Positions 1 to 9,628 of a DNA stretch of 64,000 nucleotides are shown here, piece by piece. Under the pieces are notes generated by a model, which was given only the letters and a program-made list of their open reading frames with translations, did not search any database and was not told where the DNA came from. Position 1 is the first letter of the stretch, and each line of letters begins with the position of its first letter. The translations under genes and the position numbers were made by a program. The DNA is from Aquimarina aggregata. Its GTDB lineage: Bacteria > Bacteroidota > Bacteroidia > Flavobacteriales > Flavobacteriaceae. The DNA lies in the NCBI RefSeq assembly GCF_001632745.1, contig NZ_LQRT01000003.1, positions 186,001-250,000 of the forward strand, written 5' to 3'.

Positions 1-256
1 TGCGAAATACAATTTGCATACGATACTAGTAACAATACGAAGGTTAAGCAGGCTTTTTTCATGTAGTCTATTTTAGGGCTTTAATAGATTAAATGCTATT
101 TAATATCTGCAAAATACACAAAATATTAATATTTTATCATTTTTGTAGTACTATTCTTTCATTTATTTTATGGTTTTACCATAATTTTAGTACGTTTTAA
201 ATCCGATTGCTTACATATATCGTTACTTGAACTCTTAATTCAGCACTAGTATTTAT
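1..256. other. Left-edge intergenic region with one palindrome
   Basis: No convincing coding region is visible here. The stretch is very AT-rich. It contains a perfect 17-bp palindrome at 168-184 (TTATGGT, TTT, ACCATAA), which could be an operator. The neighbouring gene on the left lies outside the window. Confidence 0.5.
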
Positions 257-295
257 AAAAAAACCCCTTATACAAATCATATAAGGAGCTTTTAT
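257..295 (-). terminator. Terminator of the DUF885 gene operon
   Basis: A 7-bp stem (266-272 with 280-286) lies just beyond the minus-strand gene that ends at 320. Read on the minus strand it is followed by a run of seven T. This suits intrinsic termination of the two-gene minus-strand operon. Confidence 0.6.
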
Positions 296-319
296 TTATT
301 ATAATCTCAATCTATTGCA

Positions 320-2194
320 TCACGGTTTTACCTGACCAGTACTGTTTTGAGATTTTCTCTGCTCTACCCAATCATCTACCAATTCACTTAAAATAGTAAG
401 AGGTACGGGACCGTTGGTTAGAACTACATCATGAAATTCTCTAATATCAAACTGATCTCCTAATTGTTGACGTGCATTCTCACGTAACTCAAGAATCTTA
501 TTCATCCCAATTTTATATGCCGTTGCTTGACTAGGCATTACGATGTGTCGTTCAACCATTTTTATAGCGTCACTCTCTGCGTTAGGAGTATTATCTACAT
601 AATACTTTATTCCTTCTTCCCTAGTCCATTTTTTTGCATGTATTCCTGTATCAACAACTAATCTACAAGCTCTCCAAAGTTCCATTGCCAATCGACCAAA
701 GTCAGAATAAGGATCATTGTATAATCCAATCTCCTTAGGTAAAAGTTCTGTATATAATCCCCAACCTTCGATATAAGCTGTATATCCTCCAAATTTTCTG
801 AATTTTGGAATATCTTTTAATTCTTGAGCTATCGAGATTTGCATATGATGTCCTGGAATACCTTCATGATATGCTAATGCTTCCATCTGATACTTAGGCA
901 TTGCTCTCATATCATATAAATTTGCATAATATGTTCCTGGCCTTGCTCCGTCTGGTGTTCCTCTTTGATAGAAAGCCTTTCCTGCACTTTTTTCTCTAAA
1001 AGGTTCAACCGCCTTTACTATAATATCTGATTTTGGTTTGGTAATAAACAATTCATCTAATCTAGATTTCATAGTATCAATTAAGCCTACTGCTTGTTTC
1101 AAATAAGCAGCTTTACCTTCTTCATCATTCGAAAAATAGAATTTTTTATCTTCTTTCATATATTTAAAGAAATCCTGTAGCGTACCTTCATACTTTACCT
1201 GTGTCATGATATCTCTCATTTCACCATGAATTCGCTCTACTTCTTTAAGGCCTAAATCATGAATTTGATCTGCAGTTAAGTCGGTAGTAGTTGTTCTTTT
1301 TAATGCATTATTATAAAACGCATCTCCTTTAGGAAATTTCCAACAACCATCTTCTGTAGTTGCTCTTTTTTGTTGATCTTCTAATAATGTGATAAGATTT
1401 TCGAAAGCGGGTTTCACACCTTCTAGCAATGCTAAATTTGCATTATCCAATAAAGTGGTATGTTCTTCTTCAGAAAGTTCTAGCTTTAAAATTTTACTTT
1501 TAAAGTCTGCTAGAATAGTGCTCTCTTTATTTGATTTATCAAAGGGCTGTCCTTTGATAATGTTTCGACTATCGTCTAAAACTTTAGCAAACACAAACTT
1601 TGGTAGCATGATAAGATTCTTCTCTCTCATTTTAATATTATCTACCACCTGTCCAAATAACTCTTTAAAACCATTTAATCTTGAAATGTAAGCCTCTGCA
1701 TCGGTTTTACTTTCTATTCTATGCATATTGATCATAAAGGCCGGAATTTCTGCTTGCATACCATGCATCTGATTAACAGGGTAATCATAGAATCTATATT
1801 TAAAATCCTCTATCTCATTTTCTAAGCTCTCTTTTAATAGCGCAAAACTTAATGCAGTATCTTCGTTTAGTAATGAAACATCGACAGAATCTTTTAAATA
1901 TGCTAAACGTTCTTTGGTGCGTTCTAGATCTTCTACTTCTTTTTTGGATGACATATCATCCCATTTACCATAATCTTCTGTTTTAATACCTAGCCTAGTT
2001 TGTAACATAGGTGATCTTAAAACCTCTTCTTTGAACTGCGTTTCGAACCAATCATTTAATTTTTTAGAATTATCTTCTATTTTTTGTGCAGAAGATATAT
2101 CATCTTTTTCTAATGCTTTTACTTCTTGTTTGCAACTATAAACTACAAAGAAGATGGAAAAAAGTCCTATACCTATTTTAATTTTATTAATCAT
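320..2194 (-). CDS. DUF885 family lipoprotein (putative peptidase)
   Basis: A 624-residue exported protein. The N-terminus has a hydrophobic segment ending in a lipobox (VYSC, Cys near residue 21), so it is probably a lipoprotein. The C-terminal half carries HEGIPGHHMQ, the hallmark of the DUF885 family (PF05960), and the usual YIEGWGLY block follows it. Family members are large, often lipid-anchored proteins thought to be metallopeptidases; the substrate is unknown. It lies 23 nt downstream of the S15-type peptidase gene, so the two are probably co-transcribed and may both act on peptides in the envelope. Family assignment is firm; the enzymatic role is inferred. Confidence 0.9.
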   Translation of the reverse strand: MINKIKIGIGLFSIFFVVYSCKQEVKALEKDDISSAQKIEDNSKKLNDWFETQFKEEVLRSPMLQTRLGIKTEDYGKWDDMSSKKEVEDLERTKERLAYLKDSVDVSLLNEDTALSFALLKESLENEIEDFKYRFYDYPVNQMHGMQAEIPAFMINMHRIESKTDAEAYISRLNGFKELFGQVVDNIKMREKNLIMLPKFVFAKVLDDSRNIIKGQPFDKSNKESTILADFKSKILKLELSEEEHTTLLDNANLALLEGVKPAFENLITLLEDQQKRATTEDGCWKFPKGDAFYNNALKRTTTTDLTADQIHDLGLKEVERIHGEMRDIMTQVKYEGTLQDFFKYMKEDKKFYFSNDEEGKAAYLKQAVGLIDTMKSRLDELFITKPKSDIIVKAVEPFREKSAGKAFYQRGTPDGARPGTYYANLYDMRAMPKYQMEALAYHEGIPGHHMQISIAQELKDIPKFRKFGGYTAYIEGWGLYTELLPKEIGLYNDPYSDFGRLAMELWRACRLVVDTGIHAKKWTREEGIKYYVDNTPNAESDAIKMVERHIVMPSQATAYKIGMNKILELRENARQQLGDQFDIREFHDVVLTNGPVPLTILSELVDDWVEQRKSQNSTGQVKP

Positions 2195-2217
2195 AGTTTG
2201 TTAAAGGTTGGGGTTAG

Positions 2218-4068
2218 TTACTTTAAAATCGAAAATTCTATAGCAGAATCATGAAATACTTTATGAGTTTGCTTTGTAAAATCTGATGCCTTAGCTTTGA
2301 AAATATTAGGTACAAATGTTTGTGGATTAAGATCAATTAACGGAAACCATGTACTTTGAACCTGAATTTGTATTTTATGTCCTTTCTTAAACGTATGATG
2401 CACGTCTTGTAATTTAATATTCACATCTGTTTTTTGATTAGCTACAAATGGTTCTGGTTTTGTAAAACTATTTCTAAAGCGTCCTCTCATTACTTCACTT
2501 CTTACCATCATATGATAATTAGCCATTTTAAGGTATTCTTGTGTTTCTTGAGTATCTTCGGCATTATTAGGAAAAACATCAACCAATTTTACTATCCAGT
2601 CTGCATCTGTTCCCGTTGTAGCAACTTTCAATTTAGCTAAAACCTCTCCAACAAGTGTCATATCTTCTGTAAGGACAGGTGTTTCATACACTAAAACATC
2701 AGGTCTTCTTGCTGCGAATCGCTGATCATCTGTCATATACTTTCTTGGTGTGAATACCATTTTTATATCTTCAGAATATGGTACTGGCTTTTTAGGATCA
2801 CTACTAAATTCTGCAAAATTAGATCCTTTACTTTCTGACAACTTATCGTTTTCTGCTAAATAGAATGCTTTTTTCTGGGCTGCAGCTGGTGGCCAACTAT
2901 CATATGATTTCCATTCTTTTTTACCCGTATCAAAAATTTGAATCTCTGGTAATCCTGTTTTATCATCACCGTTTCCTTTTAAAAAGTGATTAAAGAATTT
3001 AGTTTCTATATTTTTTTGATATTTCATTGATAATTCATCTCCAAAATACACATTCCCAACGGCTTGTCTTTTCTTAGTACGAGCCCAATCACCATGACTC
3101 CAAGGACCAAAGACCATAATATTATAGTTATCACTACGCTTTTCTATATTTTCATAAGTTTCAAAGGGGCCATACAAATCCTCTGCATCAAACAAACCAC
3201 CTACAACCATTACCGCTGGTTTTATTTTTTCTAAGTGTTGAATTATTCCTCTTTTTTGCCAAAACTCATCATAATTAGGATGTTCTTTAAGCTGTGTCCA
3301 AAATACATTATCCTCTTTGTAATACTCATCTAGATTACTAAGAGGTCCTATATCTTTAAAAAATTGATATTGGTCTTTACTCGGTAAGTCAGAAAACTTA
3401 TACCATGGTTCTGATACTGGTTTTGTTTTTTCATGACCAAAAAGTGCTGTAACTCTCCAATAACTTAATAAGTACGCTCCATTGTGATGAAAATCATCAA
3501 AAAAGAAATCTCCAATACACGCTTGTGGAGAAACAGCTTTAAGCGCTGGATGCGCATCTAACAAAGAATATGTAGCATAAAAACCCGGATAGGATATCCC
3601 CCATACGCCTACTTTTTTATTCGTATTTTCTACATTGTTTATCAACCAATCTACCGTATCATAAGTATCACTTGCTTCGTCAAATTGTTTTCCTTTTTTG
3701 TTTGGTATATAAGCCCGCATATTATCATAAACGCCTTCACTCATCCAACGTCCACGTACGTCTTGATAAACAATAATGTTTCCTTCTTTCATTAAAAATT
3801 CATTTGGTCCTATTTTAGAACGAAACTCGTCTTTACCATAAGGTCTAGAACTATATGGTGTTCTTTGTAATAAAATAGGGTATTTTTTTGAAGTATCTTT
3901 TGGAGAATATATTGTAGTATGAAGTTTGATTCCATCTCTCATAACAATATCTACTTCTTGTTTGGTATAATGCTTTTTAACATCATAACTTTCAGTTTCC
4001 TGAGCAAATGTGGTTAAGGTAAATAAGAGTAATGCAGTTCTTAAAAAAATGTATTTGATCAATCGCAT
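2218..4068 (-). CDS. CocE/NonD family hydrolase (S15 X-Pro peptidase-like)
   Basis: A 616-residue protein with a signal peptide ending near FAQE. It has the CocE/NonD (peptidase S15) fold: an N-terminal alpha/beta hydrolase domain with the nucleophile in GISYPG, a helical cap, and a C-terminal jelly-roll domain. The Asp and His of the triad are expected around GLFDAED and GPWSHGDW. Characterised relatives are glutaryl-7-ACA acylases, cocaine esterase and X-Pro dipeptidyl peptidases; the exact substrate cannot be read from sequence. It is the first gene of a two-gene operon with the DUF885 protein and is probably periplasmic. Confidence 0.9.
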   Translation of the reverse strand: MRLIKYIFLRTALLLFTLTTFAQETESYDVKKHYTKQEVDIVMRDGIKLHTTIYSPKDTSKKYPILLQRTPYSSRPYGKDEFRSKIGPNEFLMKEGNIIVYQDVRGRWMSEGVYDNMRAYIPNKKGKQFDEASDTYDTVDWLINNVENTNKKVGVWGISYPGFYATYSLLDAHPALKAVSPQACIGDFFFDDFHHNGAYLLSYWRVTALFGHEKTKPVSEPWYKFSDLPSKDQYQFFKDIGPLSNLDEYYKEDNVFWTQLKEHPNYDEFWQKRGIIQHLEKIKPAVMVVGGLFDAEDLYGPFETYENIEKRSDNYNIMVFGPWSHGDWARTKKRQAVGNVYFGDELSMKYQKNIETKFFNHFLKGNGDDKTGLPEIQIFDTGKKEWKSYDSWPPAAAQKKAFYLAENDKLSESKGSNFAEFSSDPKKPVPYSEDIKMVFTPRKYMTDDQRFAARRPDVLVYETPVLTEDMTLVGEVLAKLKVATTGTDADWIVKLVDVFPNNAEDTQETQEYLKMANYHMMVRSEVMRGRFRNSFTKPEPFVANQKTDVNIKLQDVHHTFKKGHKIQIQVQSTWFPLIDLNPQTFVPNIFKAKASDFTKQTHKVFHDSAIEFSILK

Positions 4069-4233
4069 TTGTTATAGTTTAGTTTATTGCTGAAGATAAA
4101 AAAATGGAATTGTGAGTAAGATAATTTAAGGAGATTTTAACACCTTATGAATCTACAGGGTTTGTTTTATCTCGTTTTTTAAGTTTTACTAAAAAAGACA
4201 AATAAATATAAGGGGGCTATATTTACTGAAAAT

Positions 4234-4266
4234 AAAAAAAGCCTTTGACAAAATTGTCAAAGGCTT
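4234..4266 (-). terminator. Terminator of the spondin/lamin-tail lipoprotein gene
   Basis: A perfect 10-bp stem, GCCTTTGACA (4241-4250) with TGTCAAAGGC (4255-4264), and a 4-nt loop. Read on the minus strand a run of seven T follows (4240 down to 4234). It sits about 70 nt beyond the stop codon of the minus-strand gene. Confidence 0.85.
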
Positions 4267-4336
4267 CACAAAAGCAACTGCAACTATAAATTAAGATAGT
4301 ACAGACATTGTCTAGCTCTTGAATAGAGCGGGGTAA

Positions 4337-6712
4337 TTATTGAGGTTGAATATCGATTTCAATAATGTTATAACCTCCTCTTGGATCCCCTGACCAAGTA
4401 ACACCTGGAGCGCTATTAATAACTCCTTTTCCAAATTGTACATCTTCTAATGATGATACTCTTCTTACAGTAGTGTCTGCATCTGCAGCCCCTGTATTAA
4501 TTCCACTTTGATTCATTACTTGATCGGCACCAAATCCTACTGGTTGATCTACTTCTGTTCCTGCATCATACAAGTACGTATTTGAACTCGCACTTGTTCC
4601 TGAAAATGCACTACCATCTGCATTAAATAGTGTTAATCCTACATTATTATTACTAATAAACCAATCGTTAGATGTTACGAACATTGTTCCGAATCCAAGT
4701 TTATAATTTTGTCCTTGTGGTACTTCGATAGTAAAAGTAGCAGATTCTCCTGGTCGTATCGGTCCCATTTCCGAAGGGAGTTCAGTAGGAATACCGAAAT
4801 CTTTTAGATAATTATATGCTACCATTCTATCACCATCTTCTGCAATTTCTTCTAAACCACTTGATCCTTTTGCAGCTTCTCCTTGTGTAAACCAAGGATC
4901 TCTTTCTGTATTAAAAGCATATATAAAAGCAGGTGAAAGAGGTGTTAATGAAGAAGATAAACGTAAAGGCGTTCCTTGCGATCCTGTTTCTTTAAACCAA
5001 TTATATAGTACTCCTGGCATACCGTCTTCTGCAATACCCTCTAGACCTACTCCTCTATCTTCTTGTCCTAAAGTAAATAAAGGCTCTGGTTGTGCATGTA
5101 ACACAGCTATTCCAGGAGTAATTACGAATCCGTTATCCTGACTAGCTCCCATTGCAGGATTTGGCGCGTTAGTAGCTGTTATTGTTAATGTAAATGTACC
5201 AGCTTCACTACCACTACCTGCTGCATAATCTAATACTGCTGTCATGTATATATCACCAGTACCTCTTCCTGGTACTAAACGTACTGAGGTATTTGGATCG
5301 GCTGGGCCTACATTTGCTCCTGCAGGAGGAAACGTCGCTGGATCACCATCAGCTTCAGTACCTAAATCATAAAGAGATAATTGACTCGCGATATCTACAT
5401 TATTCAAAGCTGTCCCACCTGGAAACAAATCAATTCCTGCAAGATCAGTTGGTGCTAAAAACCAGTCATTACTATTCCCCATCATTGTTACTGGTGTAAA
5501 TTTAGTTCCTGGTACCGCTTTAAATGACACTTCGTATTGTGCACCATTAGTTGCTAATGGACCTGGTGCCGATGCTCCAACAGGAGTTGTAAAGGTGTGC
5601 ACATTTAGATAATTAATTGTGTTCTTTATAGTTACTGTAAAAGTAGTACTATTAATTACTGTTGCATTACCAGCACCTAAAGTTGGATTAATGGTTTCAG
5701 ACCAGTCAGCAGCAGCATTTCCTTCTCCGTCATATGAAATACTGTAACTAGGTAATCTTACGGACTGCACAAACTCTCCAGATGTCCATTGTCCGGCTGC
5801 TACTGCAACACTTTCTCTAGCACTACCTGAAGCACCCCACTGTACAAAATCTATAAGGGCATCAGCATTTGTAAAGGCATTAGTAGAGTACAAACCTAAA
5901 CCTTCATTATCACCTAATTCATTCCAATTTAATACTAAAAACTCTCCTGGCTCTAATTGTGCTTCACCGCTAACTACAGTAGCATTTTCAACCTGTAGGT
6001 ATTGTCCTGGCCCAAGGCATAACCAATATGGTGCCAAATCAACAGCAACGGTACCGTTATTCCATAATTCTATTTGTTTATTTTCACCGTATCTAACTTC
6101 GTTAATTACAATAGAACGAACATCAGTATTAGGCATTGTAAGTACATTTTCTGCACCATTGGTAACTGTAGTTGTTTCTGCCCAGTTTGCCGCACCATTA
6201 CCGTCTCCATCAAAAATAATACTATTATCTTCGCTAGTTACAGTAGGCACAAATTCTCCTGCAGTCCATAATCCAGCTTCTACAGCTACATTTTCTCTAG
6301 GAGTCCCTCCTGATCCATATTGTACAAAATCAACAATAGCATCTGCGCTTGCGAATTCATTTGTCGAATATAATCCTAAACCTCCACTTGTATCTGGTAG
6401 GTCATATGGTAATACTAAATAACCTCCTACAGGAATTGTTGTGTTTCCACTTAAAGGAGTTACACTCCCTATTTGTACATAAGTACCAGGACCAAGACAT
6501 AACCAATACTCACTAATATCAGCTTCTCCTGTTCCTGCATTAAAAATTTCTACCCAATCGGTACCTTGGTATTTTACTTCGTTTAATACTACATTAATTT
6601 CGGTAGCATCTGGTCCACCATCTCCTCCTGGATCTGTTACAACATCATCATCGTCATTACAAGAAGCGAAGATTGCAAATGCCATAAGTAAATAAGTTAA
6701 TTTTTTTGTCAT
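4337..6712 (-). CDS. Lipoprotein with two lamin-tail and two spondin-like domains
   Basis: A 791-residue cell-surface lipoprotein: signal sequence with lipobox FASC and then an Asp/Gly-rich linker. Residues about 40-195 and 200-350 are a tandem duplication (both contain YWLCLGPG, GLGLYSTN and DFVQ) that looks like lamin-tail domains, with the motif LNEV followed by WVEIFN. From about residue 355 a spondin-N-like segment appears (YEVSF, MMGNSNDWF, and DLGTEADG). A second related segment near the C-terminus has FVTSNDWF and DAGTEVDQ. The short block GLEEIAEDG or GLEGIAEDG occurs twice between them. Such proteins are usually adhesive or structural. A Crp/Fnr gene lies directly upstream and a palindrome sits in the promoter region. 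Lamin-tail assignment is by eye; spondin-N is more certain. Confidence 0.8.
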   Translation of the reverse strand: MTKKLTYLLMAFAIFASCNDDDDVVTDPGGDGGPDATEINVVLNEVKYQGTDWVEIFNAGTGEADISEYWLCLGPGTYVQIGSVTPLSGNTTIPVGGYLVLPYDLPDTSGGLGLYSTNEFASADAIVDFVQYGSGGTPRENVAVEAGLWTAGEFVPTVTSEDNSIIFDGDGNGAANWAETTTVTNGAENVLTMPNTDVRSIVINEVRYGENKQIELWNNGTVAVDLAPYWLCLGPGQYLQVENATVVSGEAQLEPGEFLVLNWNELGDNEGLGLYSTNAFTNADALIDFVQWGASGSARESVAVAAGQWTSGEFVQSVRLPSYSISYDGEGNAAADWSETINPTLGAGNATVINSTTFTVTIKNTINYLNVHTFTTPVGASAPGPLATNGAQYEVSFKAVPGTKFTPVTMMGNSNDWFLAPTDLAGIDLFPGGTALNNVDIASQLSLYDLGTEADGDPATFPPAGANVGPADPNTSVRLVPGRGTGDIYMTAVLDYAAGSGSEAGTFTLTITATNAPNPAMGASQDNGFVITPGIAVLHAQPEPLFTLGQEDRGVGLEGIAEDGMPGVLYNWFKETGSQGTPLRLSSSLTPLSPAFIYAFNTERDPWFTQGEAAKGSSGLEEIAEDGDRMVAYNYLKDFGIPTELPSEMGPIRPGESATFTIEVPQGQNYKLGFGTMFVTSNDWFISNNNVGLTLFNADGSAFSGTSASSNTYLYDAGTEVDQPVGFGADQVMNQSGINTGAADADTTVRRVSSLEDVQFGKGVINSAPGVTWSGDPRGGYNIIEIDIQPQ

Positions 6713-6746
6713 GATTTCTATATTTTATTTATTCATCAATATGATG

Positions 6747-6754
6747 CAAATATA
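6747..6754 (-). promoter_or_regulatory. -7 box TATATTTG of the spondin lipoprotein gene
   Basis: On the minus strand this reads TATATTTG, matching the Bacteroidota consensus TAnnTTTG, about 34 nt before the ATG. There is no good -33 TTG, which fits a promoter that needs an activator. Confidence 0.6.
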
Positions 6755-6775
6755 GTCGTGTCTTAAAACGATAAA

Positions 6776-6793
6776 CGGTGACAAAAGTCACCG
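6776..6793. promoter_or_regulatory. Crp/Fnr-type palindromic operator
   Basis: Perfect palindrome CGGTGAC, AAAA, GTCACCG. The size and 7-4-7 layout suit a Crp/Fnr dimer. Its inner edge is 21 nt upstream of the -7 box of the downstream lipoprotein gene, putting its centre near -44, close to a class II activator position. The adjacent Crp/Fnr gene is the obvious candidate binder; this is inference. Confidence 0.65.
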
Positions 6794-6867
6794 ATAAATG
6801 TTAAAAAAATGTTATTTAAACATCTGTAAATCAGGTTATTATAACAAAAATAACACAACGACAAAAT

Positions 6868-6884
6868 GACGCTAAAATAGCGTC
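6868..6884 (-). terminator. Hairpin after the Crp/Fnr gene
   Basis: Perfect 7-bp stem GACGCTA / TAGCGTC with a 3-nt loop, about 27 nt beyond the regulator stop codon. The minus-strand tail is TTTTG. It is probably a terminator, but a second operator cannot be excluded. Confidence 0.5.
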
Positions 6885-6910
6885 TAGAGAAGAAAAAAAA
6901 GGACTTGATA

Positions 6911-7555
6911 TTAGATCATTTGAAACTGTTTCAGCTCAATATGTCTTTTATGCTGTACTAATAAGTTTGTAGCCTGTAATTTCTTTGTTATTCTGGATAC
7001 AACCTCTCGAGATGTTCCTAAATCAGATGCTATTTCTTTATGAGACATCTGTATCATATTACAATTTTGTAATTTGGCTTTATTTGTTAAATAGTTTACC
7101 AATCGGTCCTCTATTTTATAACATACGACTTGTTTAGTAGTATTAAGAAGATCTTCATAATTACGTTGAAAATCTTTTAATATAATCTTGGTAAAAGACG
7201 GGTATTTCACAAACCATTCTTTTACTTTTTCAACGGGCAAACAAAGTACCTTAGTATCCTTTTCTGTAACAGCCGAATAACGAACTGCTTCTTGACCAAA
7301 TAAGTGATTAAAACTAAGAATACAACATTGATTTGGATGTATATAGTATAACAGAAATTCTACTTCCTCTTCTTCTGCATACATTTTAATCAACCCGTCT
7401 AAAATAATAGGTAAGAAATTTAAATAACTACCTTGCCTAACAACATATTCCCCTTTGGGAATACTTTTGAATTGACTGAAATTTACAATTTCTTCTTCCA
7501 GTTCTTTTTCAATAAATGGGAAACACTTAGAAAGTTCTATTTTATCTATTGACAT
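6911..7555 (-). CDS. Crp/Fnr family transcriptional regulator
   Basis: 214 residues, the normal length for the family. An N-terminal cyclic-nucleotide-binding-type beta-roll (about 15-120) is followed by a long dimer helix and a C-terminal winged helix; the recognition region is MSHKEIASDLGTSREVVSR (about 170-188). No Fnr-like N-terminal cysteine cluster for an iron-sulfur centre is present, though there is a CC pair at 77-78, so the signal is unknown. A well-formed palindrome lies 0.1 kb downstream in the promoter of the spondin lipoprotein gene, the likely target. Confidence in the family is high. Confidence 0.92.
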   Translation of the reverse strand: MSIDKIELSKCFPFIEKELEEEIVNFSQFKSIPKGEYVVRQGSYLNFLPIILDGLIKMYAEEEEVEFLLYYIHPNQCCILSFNHLFGQEAVRYSAVTEKDTKVLCLPVEKVKEWFVKYPSFTKIILKDFQRNYEDLLNTTKQVVCYKIEDRLVNYLTNKAKLQNCNMIQMSHKEIASDLGTSREVVSRITKKLQATNLLVQHKRHIELKQFQMI

Positions 7556-7645
7556 TGTTAGTAATTTTATATAAAAGAAGTCGAAATTTTATTCAATCCT
7601 TACACTTCTACTATAATAAAATTCTATACCACTATAGATTTAGTA

Positions 7646-9628
7646 TTATTTCTTGTTATTCTGTAATCCCTTTTTTAACCAGTTTAGATATTCTTTTGTG
7701 TCAGGCGTATATGCTGTAGTATGATTTAAAAGATTCATATTACTATCTAATAAAACATAGTATGGTTGTGAGTTATTTTGAAAATTCAATGTTTGAAAAG
7801 TAGCCCATTTATCACCGATAGTTCTAATATCTTTAACTCTCCCGTCTGGTTTTAAAAATTTAAACTGTTGATCATCGGATAGTTTTTCTCGATCGTCTAC
7901 ATATAAGGAAATTAGGATATACTCATCTTTAAGAATCTTCATAATTTCAGGGTAACTCCATACTTGCTCTTCCATTTTACGGCAGTTTACACACGCCCAC
8001 CCTGTAAAATCAACCATAATAGGCTTATTTTGAGCTTTTGCTGCCTTAACACCTTCTTCAAAGTCAGTGTATGCATTAAGTCCTAAAGGACCATGCGCTT
8101 CTTTTTCGTATACACTATAAAATAATGGTGGAGGAAAACCACTTAGCAATTTAAGATTGGCATATGCAGTATTTGATAGTCCCGGTAATAAGTATATTAC
8201 AAAGGCTAAAGTAACAACTCCTAATACTTTTCTTGTGGTACTCAATTTTTGAATCGGACTATCATGAGGAAATCGTATTTTTGCAAAAAGATATAGTGTT
8301 AATCCTATTCCTATTATAATCCATATGGCAAGGAACACTTCTCTTTTTAAAAGTCCCCAATGTTCTACCAAATCAGCATTAGATAAAAACTTAAATGCTA
8401 AAGCTAATTCTAAAAACCCTAAAACAACTTTTACTGTATTTAACCACCCTCCACTTTTTGGTAGAGAATTTAACCAGTTTGGGAATAATGCAAATAATCC
8501 AAAAGGTAAAGCTAAGGCTAATCCAAAACCTCCCATTCCAAAACTTAATTGAATTGCACCACCATCACTACTAAGAGATCCTCCTAATAAAGAACCTAAA
8601 ATTGGACCAGTACATGAAAATGATACAAGAGCTAATGTTAATGCCATAAAAAAGATTCCTAGTACACCACCAACACTAGTCGCCTTACTATCCATTTTAT
8701 TACTCCAGGACGCCGGTAATGTAATTTCAAAATATCCAAAAAAGGAGATTGCGAATACTATAAAAATTACAAAAAAGACAATATTTAGAGTCACATTAGT
8801 TGAAATATTATTTAATATTTCGGGATCTAAAGAATCTAATAAATGAAATGGTAAACTTAATAACACATATATTAAGAAGATAAATAAACCATACAATACG
8901 GCATTAAACAATCCCTTTTTACGATCCTTTGCTCCTTTTGTAAAAAATGATACAGTCAAAGGGATCATAGGAAATACACAAGGTGTTAACAATGCTATTA
9001 ATCCACCCAAAAACCCTAATATAAAGATATTGAGATAACTTTTGTCTTCTACTTTTTCTGTTGGAAAAGCTTCTTTACCCTTTACCTGTATATGCAAGCT
9101 TTCTGACTTTTCTTTATCTGCTGCAGTAATACTAGAGACGTCTCCTTTATTTTCTATAGCTTCTTTTTGATTAAGATCCAATGTAAACTCTACTACTTCG
9201 GGTGCTAAACATCTTTCATCATCACAAACAGAAAAGAAAACTTCTGCTTTAATTACTTTGGTCGTTTTATCTACTAGTTTTATTTTCTGAAAGAAGGTCA
9301 CATTGTCTTCAAAATATTTAACATCCATTTCAAAGATGTTATCATATTTCTCGATTCCTTTAGGTTCTATTGTTTCTCCTACCAACGTATAAGTCTCGGG
9401 AGTACTATCAAAAGAGAATTCTGTAGGAGTTGGTGCTATTTCATCTGTTTCTGCTTCATTTTGAGAATACAAATGCCAACCTTTATCCAAAGTAGCCTCA
9501 AAATTCAGAATATATGTATCGTCTGTTTCCTTTTCTACATTTGCTTTCCATTTGATTGGATCAAGCGTTTGAGAAAATACAGTGGTAGAAACTAAAAATG
9601 CCGTTAATAATAGTAGTAGGTATCGCAT
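7646..9628 (-). CDS. dsbD: Thiol:disulfide interchange protein DsbD
   Basis: 660 residues with the three-part DsbD layout. A signal peptide leads to a periplasmic immunoglobulin-like domain with two cysteines in CDDERC. An eight-helix membrane domain contains TPCVFPMIPL and FSCTGPILG. The C-terminal thioredoxin-like domain has WACVNC. The protein carries electrons from cytoplasmic thioredoxin across the inner membrane to periplasmic partners, which could include the TlpA-type proteins seen elsewhere in the window. The ATG overlaps the TAA of the upstream tilS by one base (TAATG), implying translational coupling. Confidence 0.95.
   Translation of the reverse strand: MRYLLLLLTAFLVSTTVFSQTLDPIKWKANVEKETDDTYILNFEATLDKGWHLYSQNEAETDEIAPTPTEFSFDSTPETYTLVGETIEPKGIEKYDNIFEMDVKYFEDNVTFFQKIKLVDKTTKVIKAEVFFSVCDDERCLAPEVVEFTLDLNQKEAIENKGDVSSITAADKEKSESLHIQVKGKEAFPTEKVEDKSYLNIFILGFLGGLIALLTPCVFPMIPLTVSFFTKGAKDRKKGLFNAVLYGLFIFLIYVLLSLPFHLLDSLDPEILNNISTNVTLNIVFFVIFIVFAISFFGYFEITLPASWSNKMDSKATSVGGVLGIFFMALTLALVSFSCTGPILGSLLGGSLSSDGGAIQLSFGMGGFGLALALPFGLFALFPNWLNSLPKSGGWLNTVKVVLGFLELALAFKFLSNADLVEHWGLLKREVFLAIWIIIGIGLTLYLFAKIRFPHDSPIQKLSTTRKVLGVVTLAFVIYLLPGLSNTAYANLKLLSGFPPPLFYSVYEKEAHGPLGLNAYTDFEEGVKAAKAQNKPIMVDFTGWACVNCRKMEEQVWSYPEIMKILKDEYILISLYVDDREKLSDDQQFKFLKPDGRVKDIRTIGDKWATFQTLNFQNNSQPYYVLLDSNMNLLNHTTAYTPDTKEYLNWLKKGLQNNKK

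Noticed and set aside
5194-5499. 101-codon plus-strand frame inside the spondin lipoprotein gene
   Set aside because: The product is Leu/His/Tyr-rich and lacks any signal or domain; the opposite strand is a clear protein with duplicated domains.
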